From contig JANOBJ010000258.1 of NCBI GenBank assembly GCA_031411575.1, positions 1-13,512 on the forward strand: DNA of 13,512 nt. The letters are read 5' to 3'. The position numbers and the translations under genes were made by a program. Below the pieces are notes generated by a model. It did no database searches. It was not told where the DNA came from and saw only the letters and a list, made by a program, of their open reading frames with translations. This DNA comes from JANOBJ01 sp031411575. GTDB taxonomy: Bacteria; Pseudomonadota; Gammaproteobacteria; Burkholderiales; Burkholderiaceae_C. Of this stretch, positions 1-6,792 are shown piece after piece. The number at the start of each line of letters is the position of its first letter. Within the stretch, counting starts at the first letter, position 1.

Positions 1-38
1 CGACCCTGCGACGCGACGCGCTGCCGGCGCTCGACTGA
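1..38 (+). CDS. possible 3' end of an upstream gene (partial)
   Basis: One plus-strand frame is open from the window edge to a TGA at 36-38 and would end in the residues TLRRDALPALD. The GC-rich third positions fit a coding tail, and a stem-loop follows 12 bases later, as after a gene end. Eleven codons are too few to name a product or to exclude chance. The complementary strand is also open here, so a divergent gene remains possible. Confidence 0.25.
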   Translation, partial: TLRRDALPALD

Positions 39-50
39 CGCAATTCGCTT

Positions 51-82
51 GCGGCGGCCGCCCGCGCCGCACCGGCCGCCGC
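51..82. terminator. perfect 10-bp GC stem-loop upstream of liuR
   Basis: GCGGCGGCCG at 51-60 is exactly mirrored by CGGCCGCCGC at 73-82, around a 12-base loop. It lies between the possible upstream stop codon and the liuR operator. The stem is very stable, but no T-run follows on either strand, so it is not a classical intrinsic terminator. It could separate transcription units or simply reflect GC-rich composition. Confidence 0.3.
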
Positions 83-101
83 GGCAGGGTTGACCTTAGA
101 C

Positions 102-117
102 TTGACGTGAACGTCAA
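102..117. promoter_or_regulatory. candidate LiuR operator, 16-bp palindrome
   Basis: TTGACGT and ACGTCAA form a perfect 7-bp inverted repeat separated by GA. The site lies 20 bases before the ATG of the MerR-family gene, and a TTGACC hexamer at 90-95 could be the -35 element of the promoter. MerR regulators bind dyads of about this size within their target promoters, and LiuR is known to control its own operon. I infer autoregulation and control of the downstream leucine genes. No convincing -10 hexamer could be placed. No second full copy was found in the window. Confidence 0.72.
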
Positions 118-137
118 CTGCGTCATTGCACTCCCCG

Positions 138-557
138 ATGCCCGCCGCCGCCGCGAAGCCGAGCCCCGTCTCGGCGCCGACCTTCTCGATCGGCGAGCTC
201 GCGCGCGAGTTCGACCTGACGACGCGCGCGATCCGCTTCTACGAGGACTGCGGGCTGCTCGCACCGCTGCGGCGCGGCCGGGATCGCGTCTACACGGTGC
301 GCGACCGGACCCGGCTGAAATTGACCCTGCGCGGCAAGCGCCTGGGCCTGACGCTCGCCGAGGTCAAGGACCTGGTCGACATGTACGAGTCGCCGCGCGA
401 CACCCAGCCGCAGTTGCAGAAGTACCTCGCGGTGCTGGGCGCGCACCGCGGGCAGCTGGAGCAGCAGCTGGCCGATCTGCACGCCACGCTCGACGAAGTG
501 CGCGCGCACGAGAAAGAGGCGCGCCGGCTGCTGGCCGGCGCCACGCGAGTAAGCTGA
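138..557 (+). CDS. liuR: MerR-family regulator, LiuR-like
   Basis: This 139-residue protein is a MerR-type DNA-binding regulator. The winged helix-turn-helix begins around residue 16 with FSIGELAREFDLTTRAIRFY, followed by YEDCGLLAP and the wing. The segment RLKLTLRGKRLGLTLAEVKD resembles LiuR proteins, which sense branched-chain acyl-CoA intermediates and repress leucine and isovalerate degradation genes. The C-terminal third is rich in Leu, Gln and Glu and should form the dimerising coiled coil. There is no Cys-rich metal-binding tail. A TTG at 126 would add four residues; ATG 138 was preferred although neither start has a clear Shine-Dalgarno. A palindromic operator lies just upstream, and the thioesterase gene starts 31 bases after the stop. 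LiuR identity rests on recalled family motifs plus the adjacent ivd. Confidence 0.85.
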   Translation: MPAAAAKPSPVSAPTFSIGELAREFDLTTRAIRFYEDCGLLAPLRRGRDRVYTVRDRTRLKLTLRGKRLGLTLAEVKDLVDMYESPRDTQPQLQKYLAVLGAHRGQLEQQLADLHATLDEVRAHEKEARRLLAGATRVS

Positions 558-588
558 ATTCGTATTCGTCATCCAGGAGCTACCCACG

Positions 589-1041
589 ATGCAGGCCCGT
601 CACCCCGACTACGCGCAGCGCGTCCGCGAATCGTTCGCGCTGCAGGGCGCGATGCGCACGCTCGGCGCGTCCCTGGCCGCGATCGAGCCGGGGCGCGTCG
701 TGATCGAGATGCGCCATCGGCAGGAGCTGACCCAGCAGCACGGCTTCGTCCATGCCGGCATGGTGGCCGCGGCGCTCGACTCGGCCTGCGGCTTCGCCGC
801 CTTCACGCTGATGCCGCTGGAGGCGGGCGTGCTGACGATCGAGTTCAAGATCAACCTGCTGGCGCCGGCGCGCGGCCCGCTGCTGCAGTTCGAGGGGCTG
901 GTGACCAAGGGCGGCCGCACGATCAGCGTGGTCGACGGCCGCGCCTGGCAGCTCGAGGCCGAGGGCGGCGAGCGCAAGCTCGTCGCGACGATGACAGCCA
1001 CCGTGATGACGGTGGTGGGCCGCGACGACGTGCGGCACTAG
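589..1041 (+). CDS. PaaI-type hotdog-fold acyl-CoA thioesterase
   Basis: A 150-residue single hotdog domain, the usual size for PaaI/YbgC-like thioesterases that hydrolyse acyl-CoA to free acid and CoA in the cytosol. The active-site signature is QQHGFVHAGMVAAALDSA at about residues 49-66, with HG at 51-52 and D64 in the position of the family's acidic catalytic residue. The C-terminal half carries the expected strand pattern. ATG 589 has AGGAG at 575-579, nine bases upstream. It lies between liuR and ivd, 21 bases before ivd, and so is probably cotranscribed with them. Its substrate cannot be read from sequence; release of CoA from accumulating branched-chain or aromatic acyl-CoA is a guess from context. 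Glu codons are almost all GAG. Confidence 0.85.
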   Translation: MQARHPDYAQRVRESFALQGAMRTLGASLAAIEPGRVVIEMRHRQELTQQHGFVHAGMVAAALDSACGFAAFTLMPLEAGVLTIEFKINLLAPARGPLLQFEGLVTKGGRTISVVDGRAWQLEAEGGERKLVATMTATVMTVVGRDDVRH

Positions 1042-1062
1042 AAATTAAATAGGAGACACGAC

Positions 1063-2244
1063 ATGAACAACCTGCCCGGCCTCAACTTCCAGCTCGGCGA
1101 CGATGTGGACGCGCTGCGCGACGCGGTGCGCGATTTCGCGCAGGCCGAGATCGCGCCGCGTGCCGCAGAGATCGACCGCTCCGACCAGTTCCCGATGGAC
1201 CTGTGGCAGAAGATGGGCGCGCTCGGCGTGCTGGGCATCACCGTGCCCGACGAGTTCGGCGGCGCCGGCATGGGCTACCTCGCGCACATGGTGGCGATGG
1301 AGGAGATCTCGCGCGCCAGCGCGTCGGTGGGGTTGAGCTACGGCGCGCACAGCAACCTGTGCGTCAACCAGATCAAGCGCAACGGCAGCGACGCGCAGCG
1401 CCGCAGGTACCTGCCCAAGCTGATCAGCGGCGAGCATGTCGGTGCGCTGGCGATGAGCGAGCCCGGCGCCGGGTCCGACGTGATCGGCATGAAGCTCAAG
1501 GCCGACGACAAAGGCGGCTTCTACCTGCTCAATGGCAGCAAGATGTGGATCACCAACGGCCCCGACGCCGACACCATGGTGGTGTATGCCAAGACTGAAC
1601 CCGAGCTGGGGGCAAGAGGCGTGACCGCCTTCATTGTCGAAAAAGGCATGAAGGGTTTCAGCACGGCCCAAAAGCTCGACAAGCTGGGCATGCGCGGCAG
1701 CCACACCGGCGAAATGGTGTTCAACAACGTCGAGGTACCCGGGTCCAACATCCTCGGCGGGCTGAACGGCGGCGCCCGCGTGCTGATGAGCGGGCTGGAT
1801 TACGAGCGTGCGGTGCTGGCGGCGGGACCCATCGGCATCATGCAGGCCGTGATGGACAACGTGATCCCCTACACCCACGACCGCAAGCAGTTCGGCCAGA
1901 GCATTGGCGAGTTCCAGCTGATCCAGGGCAAGGTGGCCGACATGTACACCGTGCTGCAGGCCGGCCGCGCGTTTTGCTATACCGTCGGGAAGAACCTCGA
2001 TTTGCTGGGCAGCGAGCACGTGCGCCAGGTGCGCAAGGACTGCGCGAGCGTCATCCTGTGGTGCGCCGAAAAGGCCACCTGGATGGCGGGCGAGGGCATC
2101 CAGATCTTCGGCGGCAACGGCTACATCAACGAATATCCGCTGGGCCGGCTGTGGCGCGATGCCAAGCTGTATGAAATCGGCGCTGGCACCTCCGAAATCC
2201 GCCGGATGCTGATCGGCCGCGAGCTGTTTGCCGAAACCATGTAA
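1063..2244 (+). CDS. ivd: isovaleryl-CoA dehydrogenase
   Basis: FAD-dependent acyl-CoA dehydrogenase (393 residues, normal length) that oxidises isovaleryl-CoA to 3-methylcrotonyl-CoA in leucine breakdown and passes electrons to electron-transfer flavoprotein; also named liuA. Family motifs are MSEPGAGSD at 131-139, WITNG at 162-166, QIFGGNGYINEYPLGRLWRD from 347, and YEIGAGTSEI near the C-terminus. The catalytic base in IVD is a Glu in an LDxER context rather than the later position used by most acyl-CoA dehydrogenases. Here E248 in GLDYERAVLAAGP fits, and the C-terminal position reads YEIGAGT with the family's usual glycine, so the IVD assignment is stronger than a generic one. AGGAG at 1051-1055 supports ATG 1063. 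Glu codon use changes sharply around 1590, within the gene. Carbonic anhydrase follows after 24 bases. Confidence 0.93.
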   Translation: MNNLPGLNFQLGDDVDALRDAVRDFAQAEIAPRAAEIDRSDQFPMDLWQKMGALGVLGITVPDEFGGAGMGYLAHMVAMEEISRASASVGLSYGAHSNLCVNQIKRNGSDAQRRRYLPKLISGEHVGALAMSEPGAGSDVIGMKLKADDKGGFYLLNGSKMWITNGPDADTMVVYAKTEPELGARGVTAFIVEKGMKGFSTAQKLDKLGMRGSHTGEMVFNNVEVPGSNILGGLNGGARVLMSGLDYERAVLAAGPIGIMQAVMDNVIPYTHDRKQFGQSIGEFQLIQGKVADMYTVLQAGRAFCYTVGKNLDLLGSEHVRQVRKDCASVILWCAEKATWMAGEGIQIFGGNGYINEYPLGRLWRDAKLYEIGAGTSEIRRMLIGRELFAETM

Positions 2245-2268
2245 CGCCAGCGCAGGTGACAATCACGC

Positions 2269-2940
2269 ATGTCTTCCACGCTTCAACACCTCCTCGACCA
2301 CAACCGCGAATGGGCGGCCAGCATGGAGCGCGAGCGCCCCGGGTTCTTCACCGGGCTGAAATCGCAGCAAAAGCCCCGCTACATGTGGATCGGCTGCTCG
2401 GACAGCCGGGTGCCCGCCAACCAGATCACCGGGCTGGAGCCGGGTGAAGTATTTGTCCACCGCAACATCGCCAACGTGGTGGTGCACTCTGACCTGAATG
2501 CGCTGTCCACCATCCAGTTTGCGGTGGAGCACCTGAAGGTCGAGCACATCATGGTAGTGGGCCACTACGGCTGCGCGGGCGTGCGCGCAGCACTCGAGGG
2601 CCTGCGCATTGGGCTGGCCGACAACTGGCTGCGCCACATCCAGGACGTGCGCATGCGGCACCGCCGCCGCATCGACCACCTGCCGGCCGACCAGCAGGAA
2701 AACATCCTGTGCGAGATGAACGTCATCGAGCAGGTGGGCAATGTGGCGCTGTCCACCGTGATGCAGGACGCCTGGGCGCGCGGCCAGAAGGTTTCCGTCC
2801 ACGGCTGGGTCTATGGCTTGAGCGATGGCTTGCTCAAGGACCTGGGCGTCACGATGGACGGGCCAGCCGGGGTGCTGGGCACCTTCCGCACTGCGCTCAA
2901 GCGCTACCCGCGGTCCGCGGCCGAGCCGGAGAACGGCTGA
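2269..2940 (+). CDS. can: beta-class carbonic anhydrase
   Basis: A 223-residue beta carbonic anhydrase that interconverts CO2 and bicarbonate. The zinc site is visible as CSDSR (C43, D45, R47) and HYGCAGV (H99, C102). The D/R pair is the usual catalytic dyad that gates zinc coordination. GEVFVHRNIANVV at 59-71 is a further family block, and no signal peptide is seen, so it is cytosolic. AGGTGA at 2254-2259 supports ATG 2269. It lies 24 bases after ivd and overlaps aceK by one base. In this setting it plausibly supplies bicarbonate to biotin-dependent methylcrotonoyl-CoA carboxylase, whose beta subunit is encoded at the window end; that link is inference. Confidence 0.95.
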   Translation: MSSTLQHLLDHNREWAASMERERPGFFTGLKSQQKPRYMWIGCSDSRVPANQITGLEPGEVFVHRNIANVVVHSDLNALSTIQFAVEHLKVEHIMVVGHYGCAGVRAALEGLRIGLADNWLRHIQDVRMRHRRRIDHLPADQQENILCEMNVIEQVGNVALSTVMQDAWARGQKVSVHGWVYGLSDGLLKDLGVTMDGPAGVLGTFRTALKRYPRSAAEPENG

Positions 2941-4766
2941 TGTTTCCGCAAAAGCTTGACGCGGCGCAGGCCTACCACATCGCCAAGGCGATGATGGATG
3001 GCTTCAACCGCCACTACCGCCTGTTTCGCACCGAGTCGGCGCGCGCCAAACACCGCTTTGAGACCGCCGACTGGCATGGCCAGCAACGGGCGCAGCGCGA
3101 GCGCATCGAGTTCTATGACCTGCGCGTGAAGGAGTGTTCGGCCCGGCTGGAGAAGGAGTTCCAGGCGGGTGACCAGCCGATGGATGTGTGGCAGCAGGTG
3201 AAACTCCATTACATCGGGTTGCTGGTCAACCACCACCAGCCGGAACTGGCCGAAACGTTCTTCAACTCCGTCACCACCAAGATCCTGCACCGCACGCACT
3301 TTCACAACGACTTCATCTTCGTGCGGCCGGCGGTCAGTACCGAGTACATCGAGAACGACGAACCCTCTGCGCGGCCAACCTACATTGCCTACTACCCCTC
3401 GCGCGAAACCATGGGCGACGCGGTCATGGCCGTGATCCGCCATTTCGACCTGCATTGCCCATTTGAAAACCTGGAGCGCGATGCGGGCTACGTACTCGAG
3501 GCCATGCGCGGCCGGCTGGAGCAGGCCAAGCTGCGCGCCAACTTCCAGATCCAGGTGCTGTCCAGCCTGTTCTACCGCAACAAGGGCGCCTATGTGGTGG
3601 GCAAGATCATCAACGGCTTCAACGAGGTGCCGTTTGCGCTGCCGATCCTGCACAATCCGAAAGGACAACTGGTGATCGACGCCGCGCTGTTCGGCGAGGA
3701 CGACCTGCTGATCCTGTTCAGCTTTGCGCGCGCCTACTTCATGGTGGACATGGAGATTCCGTCGGCGTATGTGCAGTTCCTGCGCAGCATGATGCCGCGC
3801 AAACCGCGCGCCGAAATCTACAACGCCCTCGGTCTGGCCAAGCAGGGCAAGACGCTGTTCTACCGCGATTTCCTCTACCACCTGCGGCACAGCACCGACA
3901 AGTTTCGCATCGCGCCCGGCATCAAGGGCATGGTGATGCTGGTGTTTGACCTGCCTTCGTTTCCCTATGTGTTCAAGGTGATCAAGGACTACTACCCGCC
4001 GCAAAAAGACACCACGCGCGAGCAGATCAAGGGCAAGTATCTGCTGGTCAAGCAGCATGACCGCGTGGGCCGCATGGCCGACACACTGGAGTACAGCGAG
4101 GTGGCGTTTCCGCGCGAGCGCTTCGAGGACGAGCTGATCGAGGAGATCAAGACCTTCGCGGCGAGCCAGCTGGAGATCAGCGACCGCGATGGCGATGGCA
4201 AGCTCGAAGTGATCCTGAAGCATGTGTACATTGAGCGGCGCATGATCCCGCTGAACATTTACCTGCAGGAGGCGTTTGATGCCGGCAGCGATGACGCCAG
4301 GGCCAAGGAGCAGATCGAGCGCGGCGTGGTCGAGTATGGCAATGCCATCAAGGACCTGGTGGCCGCCAATATTTTCCCCGGCGACATGCTGTGGAAGAAT
4401 TTTGGCGTCACTCGCCACGGCAAGGTGGTGTTCTACGACTATGACGAAATCGAGTACATCACCGACTGCAACTTCCGCAAGGTGCCCACGCCGCGCACCG
4501 AGGAAGACGAGATGTCGGGTGAGGTCTGGTACAGCGTGGGCCCGAAGGATGTGTTCCCCGAGACCTTCGGCCCTTTCCTGCTGGGCAACACGGCCGTGCG
4601 CGAGGTCTTCATGCGCGAACACGCCGATCTGCTGGAAGCCGGCTTCTGGCAAAGCCACAAGGAACGCATCCAGGCTGGCCACGTGTACGACGTGTTTCCC
4701 TATGAACGCGACAAACGCTTTGCATACCGCCATGGCGGCAGCGCGGCCAGCGAGCGCTCGATTTGA
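2940..4766 (+). CDS. aceK: isocitrate dehydrogenase kinase/phosphatase
   Basis: AceK (608 residues, slightly longer than the 578 of E. coli) reversibly phosphorylates isocitrate dehydrogenase and so sets the split between the TCA cycle and the glyoxylate shunt. The N-terminal regulatory half leads into a kinase-like fold: the ATP-binding stretch APGIKGMVM at 325-333, the lysine in FKVIKD (K346), FPGDMLWKNFGVTRHG with D482, and FYDYDE with D500 and D502, matching the catalytic block of enteric AceK. The frame is open much further upstream, but the family N-terminus starts at MFPQKL. ATG 2940 shares its A with the TGA of the carbonic anhydrase gene, so translational coupling is likely. AceK usually sits beside aceA/aceB; here it is inside a leucine catabolic cluster, consistent with acetyl-CoA output needing the glyoxylate shunt. 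Confidence 0.95.
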   Translation: MFPQKLDAAQAYHIAKAMMDGFNRHYRLFRTESARAKHRFETADWHGQQRAQRERIEFYDLRVKECSARLEKEFQAGDQPMDVWQQVKLHYIGLLVNHHQPELAETFFNSVTTKILHRTHFHNDFIFVRPAVSTEYIENDEPSARPTYIAYYPSRETMGDAVMAVIRHFDLHCPFENLERDAGYVLEAMRGRLEQAKLRANFQIQVLSSLFYRNKGAYVVGKIINGFNEVPFALPILHNPKGQLVIDAALFGEDDLLILFSFARAYFMVDMEIPSAYVQFLRSMMPRKPRAEIYNALGLAKQGKTLFYRDFLYHLRHSTDKFRIAPGIKGMVMLVFDLPSFPYVFKVIKDYYPPQKDTTREQIKGKYLLVKQHDRVGRMADTLEYSEVAFPRERFEDELIEEIKTFAASQLEISDRDGDGKLEVILKHVYIERRMIPLNIYLQEAFDAGSDDARAKEQIERGVVEYGNAIKDLVAANIFPGDMLWKNFGVTRHGKVVFYDYDEIEYITDCNFRKVPTPRTEEDEMSGEVWYSVGPKDVFPETFGPFLLGNTAVREVFMREHADLLEAGFWQSHKERIQAGHVYDVFPYERDKRFAYRHGGSAASERSI

Positions 4767-4802
4767 ACCCTGATTTCCACTGACCCTTGAAAGGAGAATG
4801 TC

Positions 4803-5996
4803 ATGTCTGATTCCATCGTGATCGTGGGCGCCGCCCGCACGCCCATGGGCGGTTTCCAGGGCGACTTTGCCTCGCTCTCCGCGCATGACCTCGGGGGCGC
4901 CGCCATCAAGGCTGCGCTGGAGCGCGCCAGCCAGAACTCGCGGCTCACGCCCGAGATGGTGACCGAGGTGCTGTTCGGCAACTGCCTGATGGCCGGGCAG
5001 GGCCAGGCGCCGGCGCGGCAGGCGGCGTTCAAGGGCGGCCTGCCCAAGAGTGCGGGCGCAGTCACGCTGTCCAAGATGTGTGGCTCGGGCATGAAAGCGG
5101 CCATGTTTGCGCACGACATGCTGCTGGCCGGCAGCCACGAGGTGATGGTGGCTGGCGGCATGGAGAGCATGACGAACGCGCCGCACCTGCTGCTCAAGGG
5201 TCGCAGCGGCATCCGCATCGGCCACGACCGCATCTATGACCACATGATGCTCGACGGCCTGGAGGACGCCTACGAGCCGGGCCGCGCGATGGGCACCTTC
5301 GGCGAAGACTGCGCCGCCAAGTACAACTTCACGCGCGAGGCGCAGGATGCGTTCGCGATCGCCAGCGTGCAGCGCGCCAAGGCCGCCACCGAGTCGGGTG
5401 CCTTCAAGGCCGAGATCACGCCGGTCACGGTCAAGGGTCGCGCGGGTGAAACCGTGATCGCCATCGACGAAGGCCCGGGCAAGGTCAAGCTCGACAAGAT
5501 CGCCACGCTCAAACCCGCGTTCAAGAAAGACGGCACGATCACGGCCGCGTCCAGCTCGTCGATCAACGACGGTGCCGCGGCGCTGGTGATGATGACGGCG
5601 TCGATGGCCAAACAGCTGGGCTGCCAGCCGCTGGCCCGCATCGTCGCGCACGCCATGCACGCGCAGGAACCCAACTGGTTCACCACGGCACCGGTCGCCG
5701 CCACCCAGAAGGCGCTGGCCAAGGCCGGCTGGAGCGTGAAGGATGTGGACCTGTGGGAAGTGAACGAGGCCTTCGCCGTGGTGCCGATGGCACTGATGGC
5801 CGAGCTCAAGGTGTCGCACGAGATCGTGAACGTGAACGGCGGCGCCTGCGCGTTGGGCCATCCGATCGGTGCCAGCGGCGCGCGCATCATGGTCACGCTG
5901 ATGCATGCGCTGAAAGCGCGCGGCTTGAAGAAAGGCCTGGCCACGTTGTGTATCGGCGGTGGTGAAGGCACCGCCCTGGCATTGGAGCTGCTTTAG
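4803..5996 (+). CDS. acetyl-CoA acetyltransferase-type thiolase
   Basis: A 397-residue thiolase of normal length. All catalytic residues are present: the acyl-accepting Cys in SKMCGSGMKA (C93), the NEAF motif around residue 320, the His in NGGACALGHPIGASGAR (H353), and the second Cys in CIGGGEGTA (C383). Length and motifs suit the biosynthetic/acetoacetyl-CoA thiolase class (thiolase II), which interconverts acetoacetyl-CoA with two acetyl-CoA. In this cluster that would finish the use of leucine-derived acetoacetate, though a role in polyhydroxybutyrate synthesis or a broader 3-ketoacyl range cannot be excluded. AAGGAG at 4791-4796 supports ATG 4803, 36 bases after aceK. It is the last gene of the compact series; an AT-rich repeat follows four bases after its stop. 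Confidence 0.92.
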   Translation: MSDSIVIVGAARTPMGGFQGDFASLSAHDLGGAAIKAALERASQNSRLTPEMVTEVLFGNCLMAGQGQAPARQAAFKGGLPKSAGAVTLSKMCGSGMKAAMFAHDMLLAGSHEVMVAGGMESMTNAPHLLLKGRSGIRIGHDRIYDHMMLDGLEDAYEPGRAMGTFGEDCAAKYNFTREAQDAFAIASVQRAKAATESGAFKAEITPVTVKGRAGETVIAIDEGPGKVKLDKIATLKPAFKKDGTITAASSSSINDGAAALVMMTASMAKQLGCQPLARIVAHAMHAQEPNWFTTAPVAATQKALAKAGWSVKDVDLWEVNEAFAVVPMALMAELKVSHEIVNVNGGACALGHPIGASGARIMVTLMHALKARGLKKGLATLCIGGGEGTALALELL

Positions 5997-6009
5997 GGCG
6001 CTATATAAA
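5982..6009 (+). promoter_or_regulatory. candidate sigma70 promoter for the SDR gene
   Basis: TTGGAG at 5982-5987 and TATAAA at 6004-6009 are 16 bases apart, giving a plausible -35/-10 pair with a start site near 6016, about 46 bases before the SDR ATG. The -10 lies within the repeat at 6000-6027 and the -35 lies in the last codons of the thiolase gene. This is a sequence match only. Confidence 0.35.
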
Positions 6010-6027
6010 TAATAGCAAACTATGACC
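6000..6027 (-). repeat. 28-bp AT-rich dispersed repeat, copy 1 (inverted)
   Basis: Read on the minus strand, this unit is GGTCAT, five bases, GCTAT, seven bases, ATAGC. The same framework with identical spacing recurs on the plus strand at 6833-6860 and 10164-10191. It begins four bases after the thiolase stop and is strikingly AT-rich compared with its surroundings. The GCTAT/ATAGC arms are complementary and could form a small hairpin. Confidence 0.75.
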
Positions 6028-6061
6028 ATTCGAAGCGGACGATGGCCATATTTGATCTGAA

Positions 6062-6730
6062 ATGACGACCATTCTCGTGCTGGGCGCCTCACGCGGCATC
6101 GGTCTGGAGTTTGTGCGCCAGTACCGCGCCGCCGGCGCCCGCGTGATCGCCACTGCGCGCGGCGAGGCGGGCCTCGCGCGCTTGCGCCCACTGGGTGCCG
6201 AGGCCTTCGCGCTTGACGTGAGCGAGCCTGCCAGCGTCAGTCAGCTGGCGTGGCGGCTGGACGCTGAAAAGCTCGATGTGGCGCTCTACGTGGCCGGTGT
6301 CATGACCCGTGACGACGCCCGGTCACCACCCGCGCAGGATGTGTTTGACCACGCGATGCGCACGAATGTGCTGGGCGCCATGCAGGCGATCCCACAGGTC
6401 GCGCCCATGGTGGAAGCGGCGGGCGGCAAGTTTGTCTTTCTGTCCAGCGCCATGGCTCAGATCAGCGGCGTGGCATCCAGCTACGGCTGGGTCTACCGCG
6501 CCAGCAAGGCGGCGCTCAACATGGCGGTGGCGTCAGCGCAGCACGACTACCCGAAGGCGATCTTAGTGGCGCTGTCGCCCGGCTGGGTGCAGACCGACAT
6601 GGGTGGCGCAGGTGCCGCGCTGACCGTGCAGCAGAGCGTGGAGTCCATGCGCCGCACCATTGCGTCGCTCACGGCAGCGCAGCGCGGTAGCTATCTGCAG
6701 CCCGATGGGCGCCGGTTTGACGGGTGGTGA
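6062..6730 (+). CDS. short-chain dehydrogenase/reductase, CsgA-like
   Basis: A 222-residue classical SDR with a single Rossmann fold, expected to oxidise or reduce an alcohol/carbonyl with NAD(P)H in the cytosol. The nucleotide-binding motif is GASRGIG at 8-14. The conserved strand-end motif reads YVAGV at 76-80 in place of NNAG. The catalytic residues are Ser in FLSSA (S128 or S129), Y145 and K149 in YRASK. The SYGWVYRASKAALN segment recalls the C-factor/CsgA-like subgroup; the substrate is unknown. ATG 6062 has no strong ribosome site and overlaps, as ATGA, the stop of a seven-codon frame (MAIFDLK, 6042-6065). The gene lies between two inverted copies of the 28-bp repeat, so it may be an insertion into the leucine cluster. 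Confidence 0.85.
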   Translation: MTTILVLGASRGIGLEFVRQYRAAGARVIATARGEAGLARLRPLGAEAFALDVSEPASVSQLAWRLDAEKLDVALYVAGVMTRDDARSPPAQDVFDHAMRTNVLGAMQAIPQVAPMVEAAGGKFVFLSSAMAQISGVASSYGWVYRASKAALNMAVASAQHDYPKAILVALSPGWVQTDMGGAGAALTVQQSVESMRRTIASLTAAQRGSYLQPDGRRFDGW

Positions 6731-6745
6731 ATGGGGCTTCATAAC
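6717..6745 (+). promoter_or_regulatory. candidate sigma70 promoter for the M20 peptidase gene
   Basis: TTGACG at 6717-6722 and CATAAC at 6740-6745 are 17 bases apart, matching the consensus at five and four of six positions. The start site would be near 6752, leaving an untranslated leader of about 40 bases before ATG 6793. The -35 lies inside the last codons of the SDR gene. Not tested against other candidates. Confidence 0.4.
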
Positions 6746-6792
6746 GGCCGCCGGGGCAGAATCGACACGGCAGTCCAAAACAGGAGATTTCA

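Noticed and set aside
1045..2262. Minus-strand open frame of 405 codons opposite ivd
   Set aside because: Shadow of the ivd gene produced by high GC at third positions; no domain motifs.
2904..6191. Minus-strand open frame of about 1095 codons across carbonic anhydrase, aceK and thiolase
   Set aside because: It lies antisense to three well-recognised genes, its composition (His, Arg, Ala, Leu-rich) is what GC-rich third positions give on the opposite strand, and it matches no family I recognise.
6213..6228. TTGACGTGA matching the left arm and spacer of the liuR operator
   Set aside because: The right arm (ACGTCAA) is absent and the site is in the middle of the SDR gene; likely chance.
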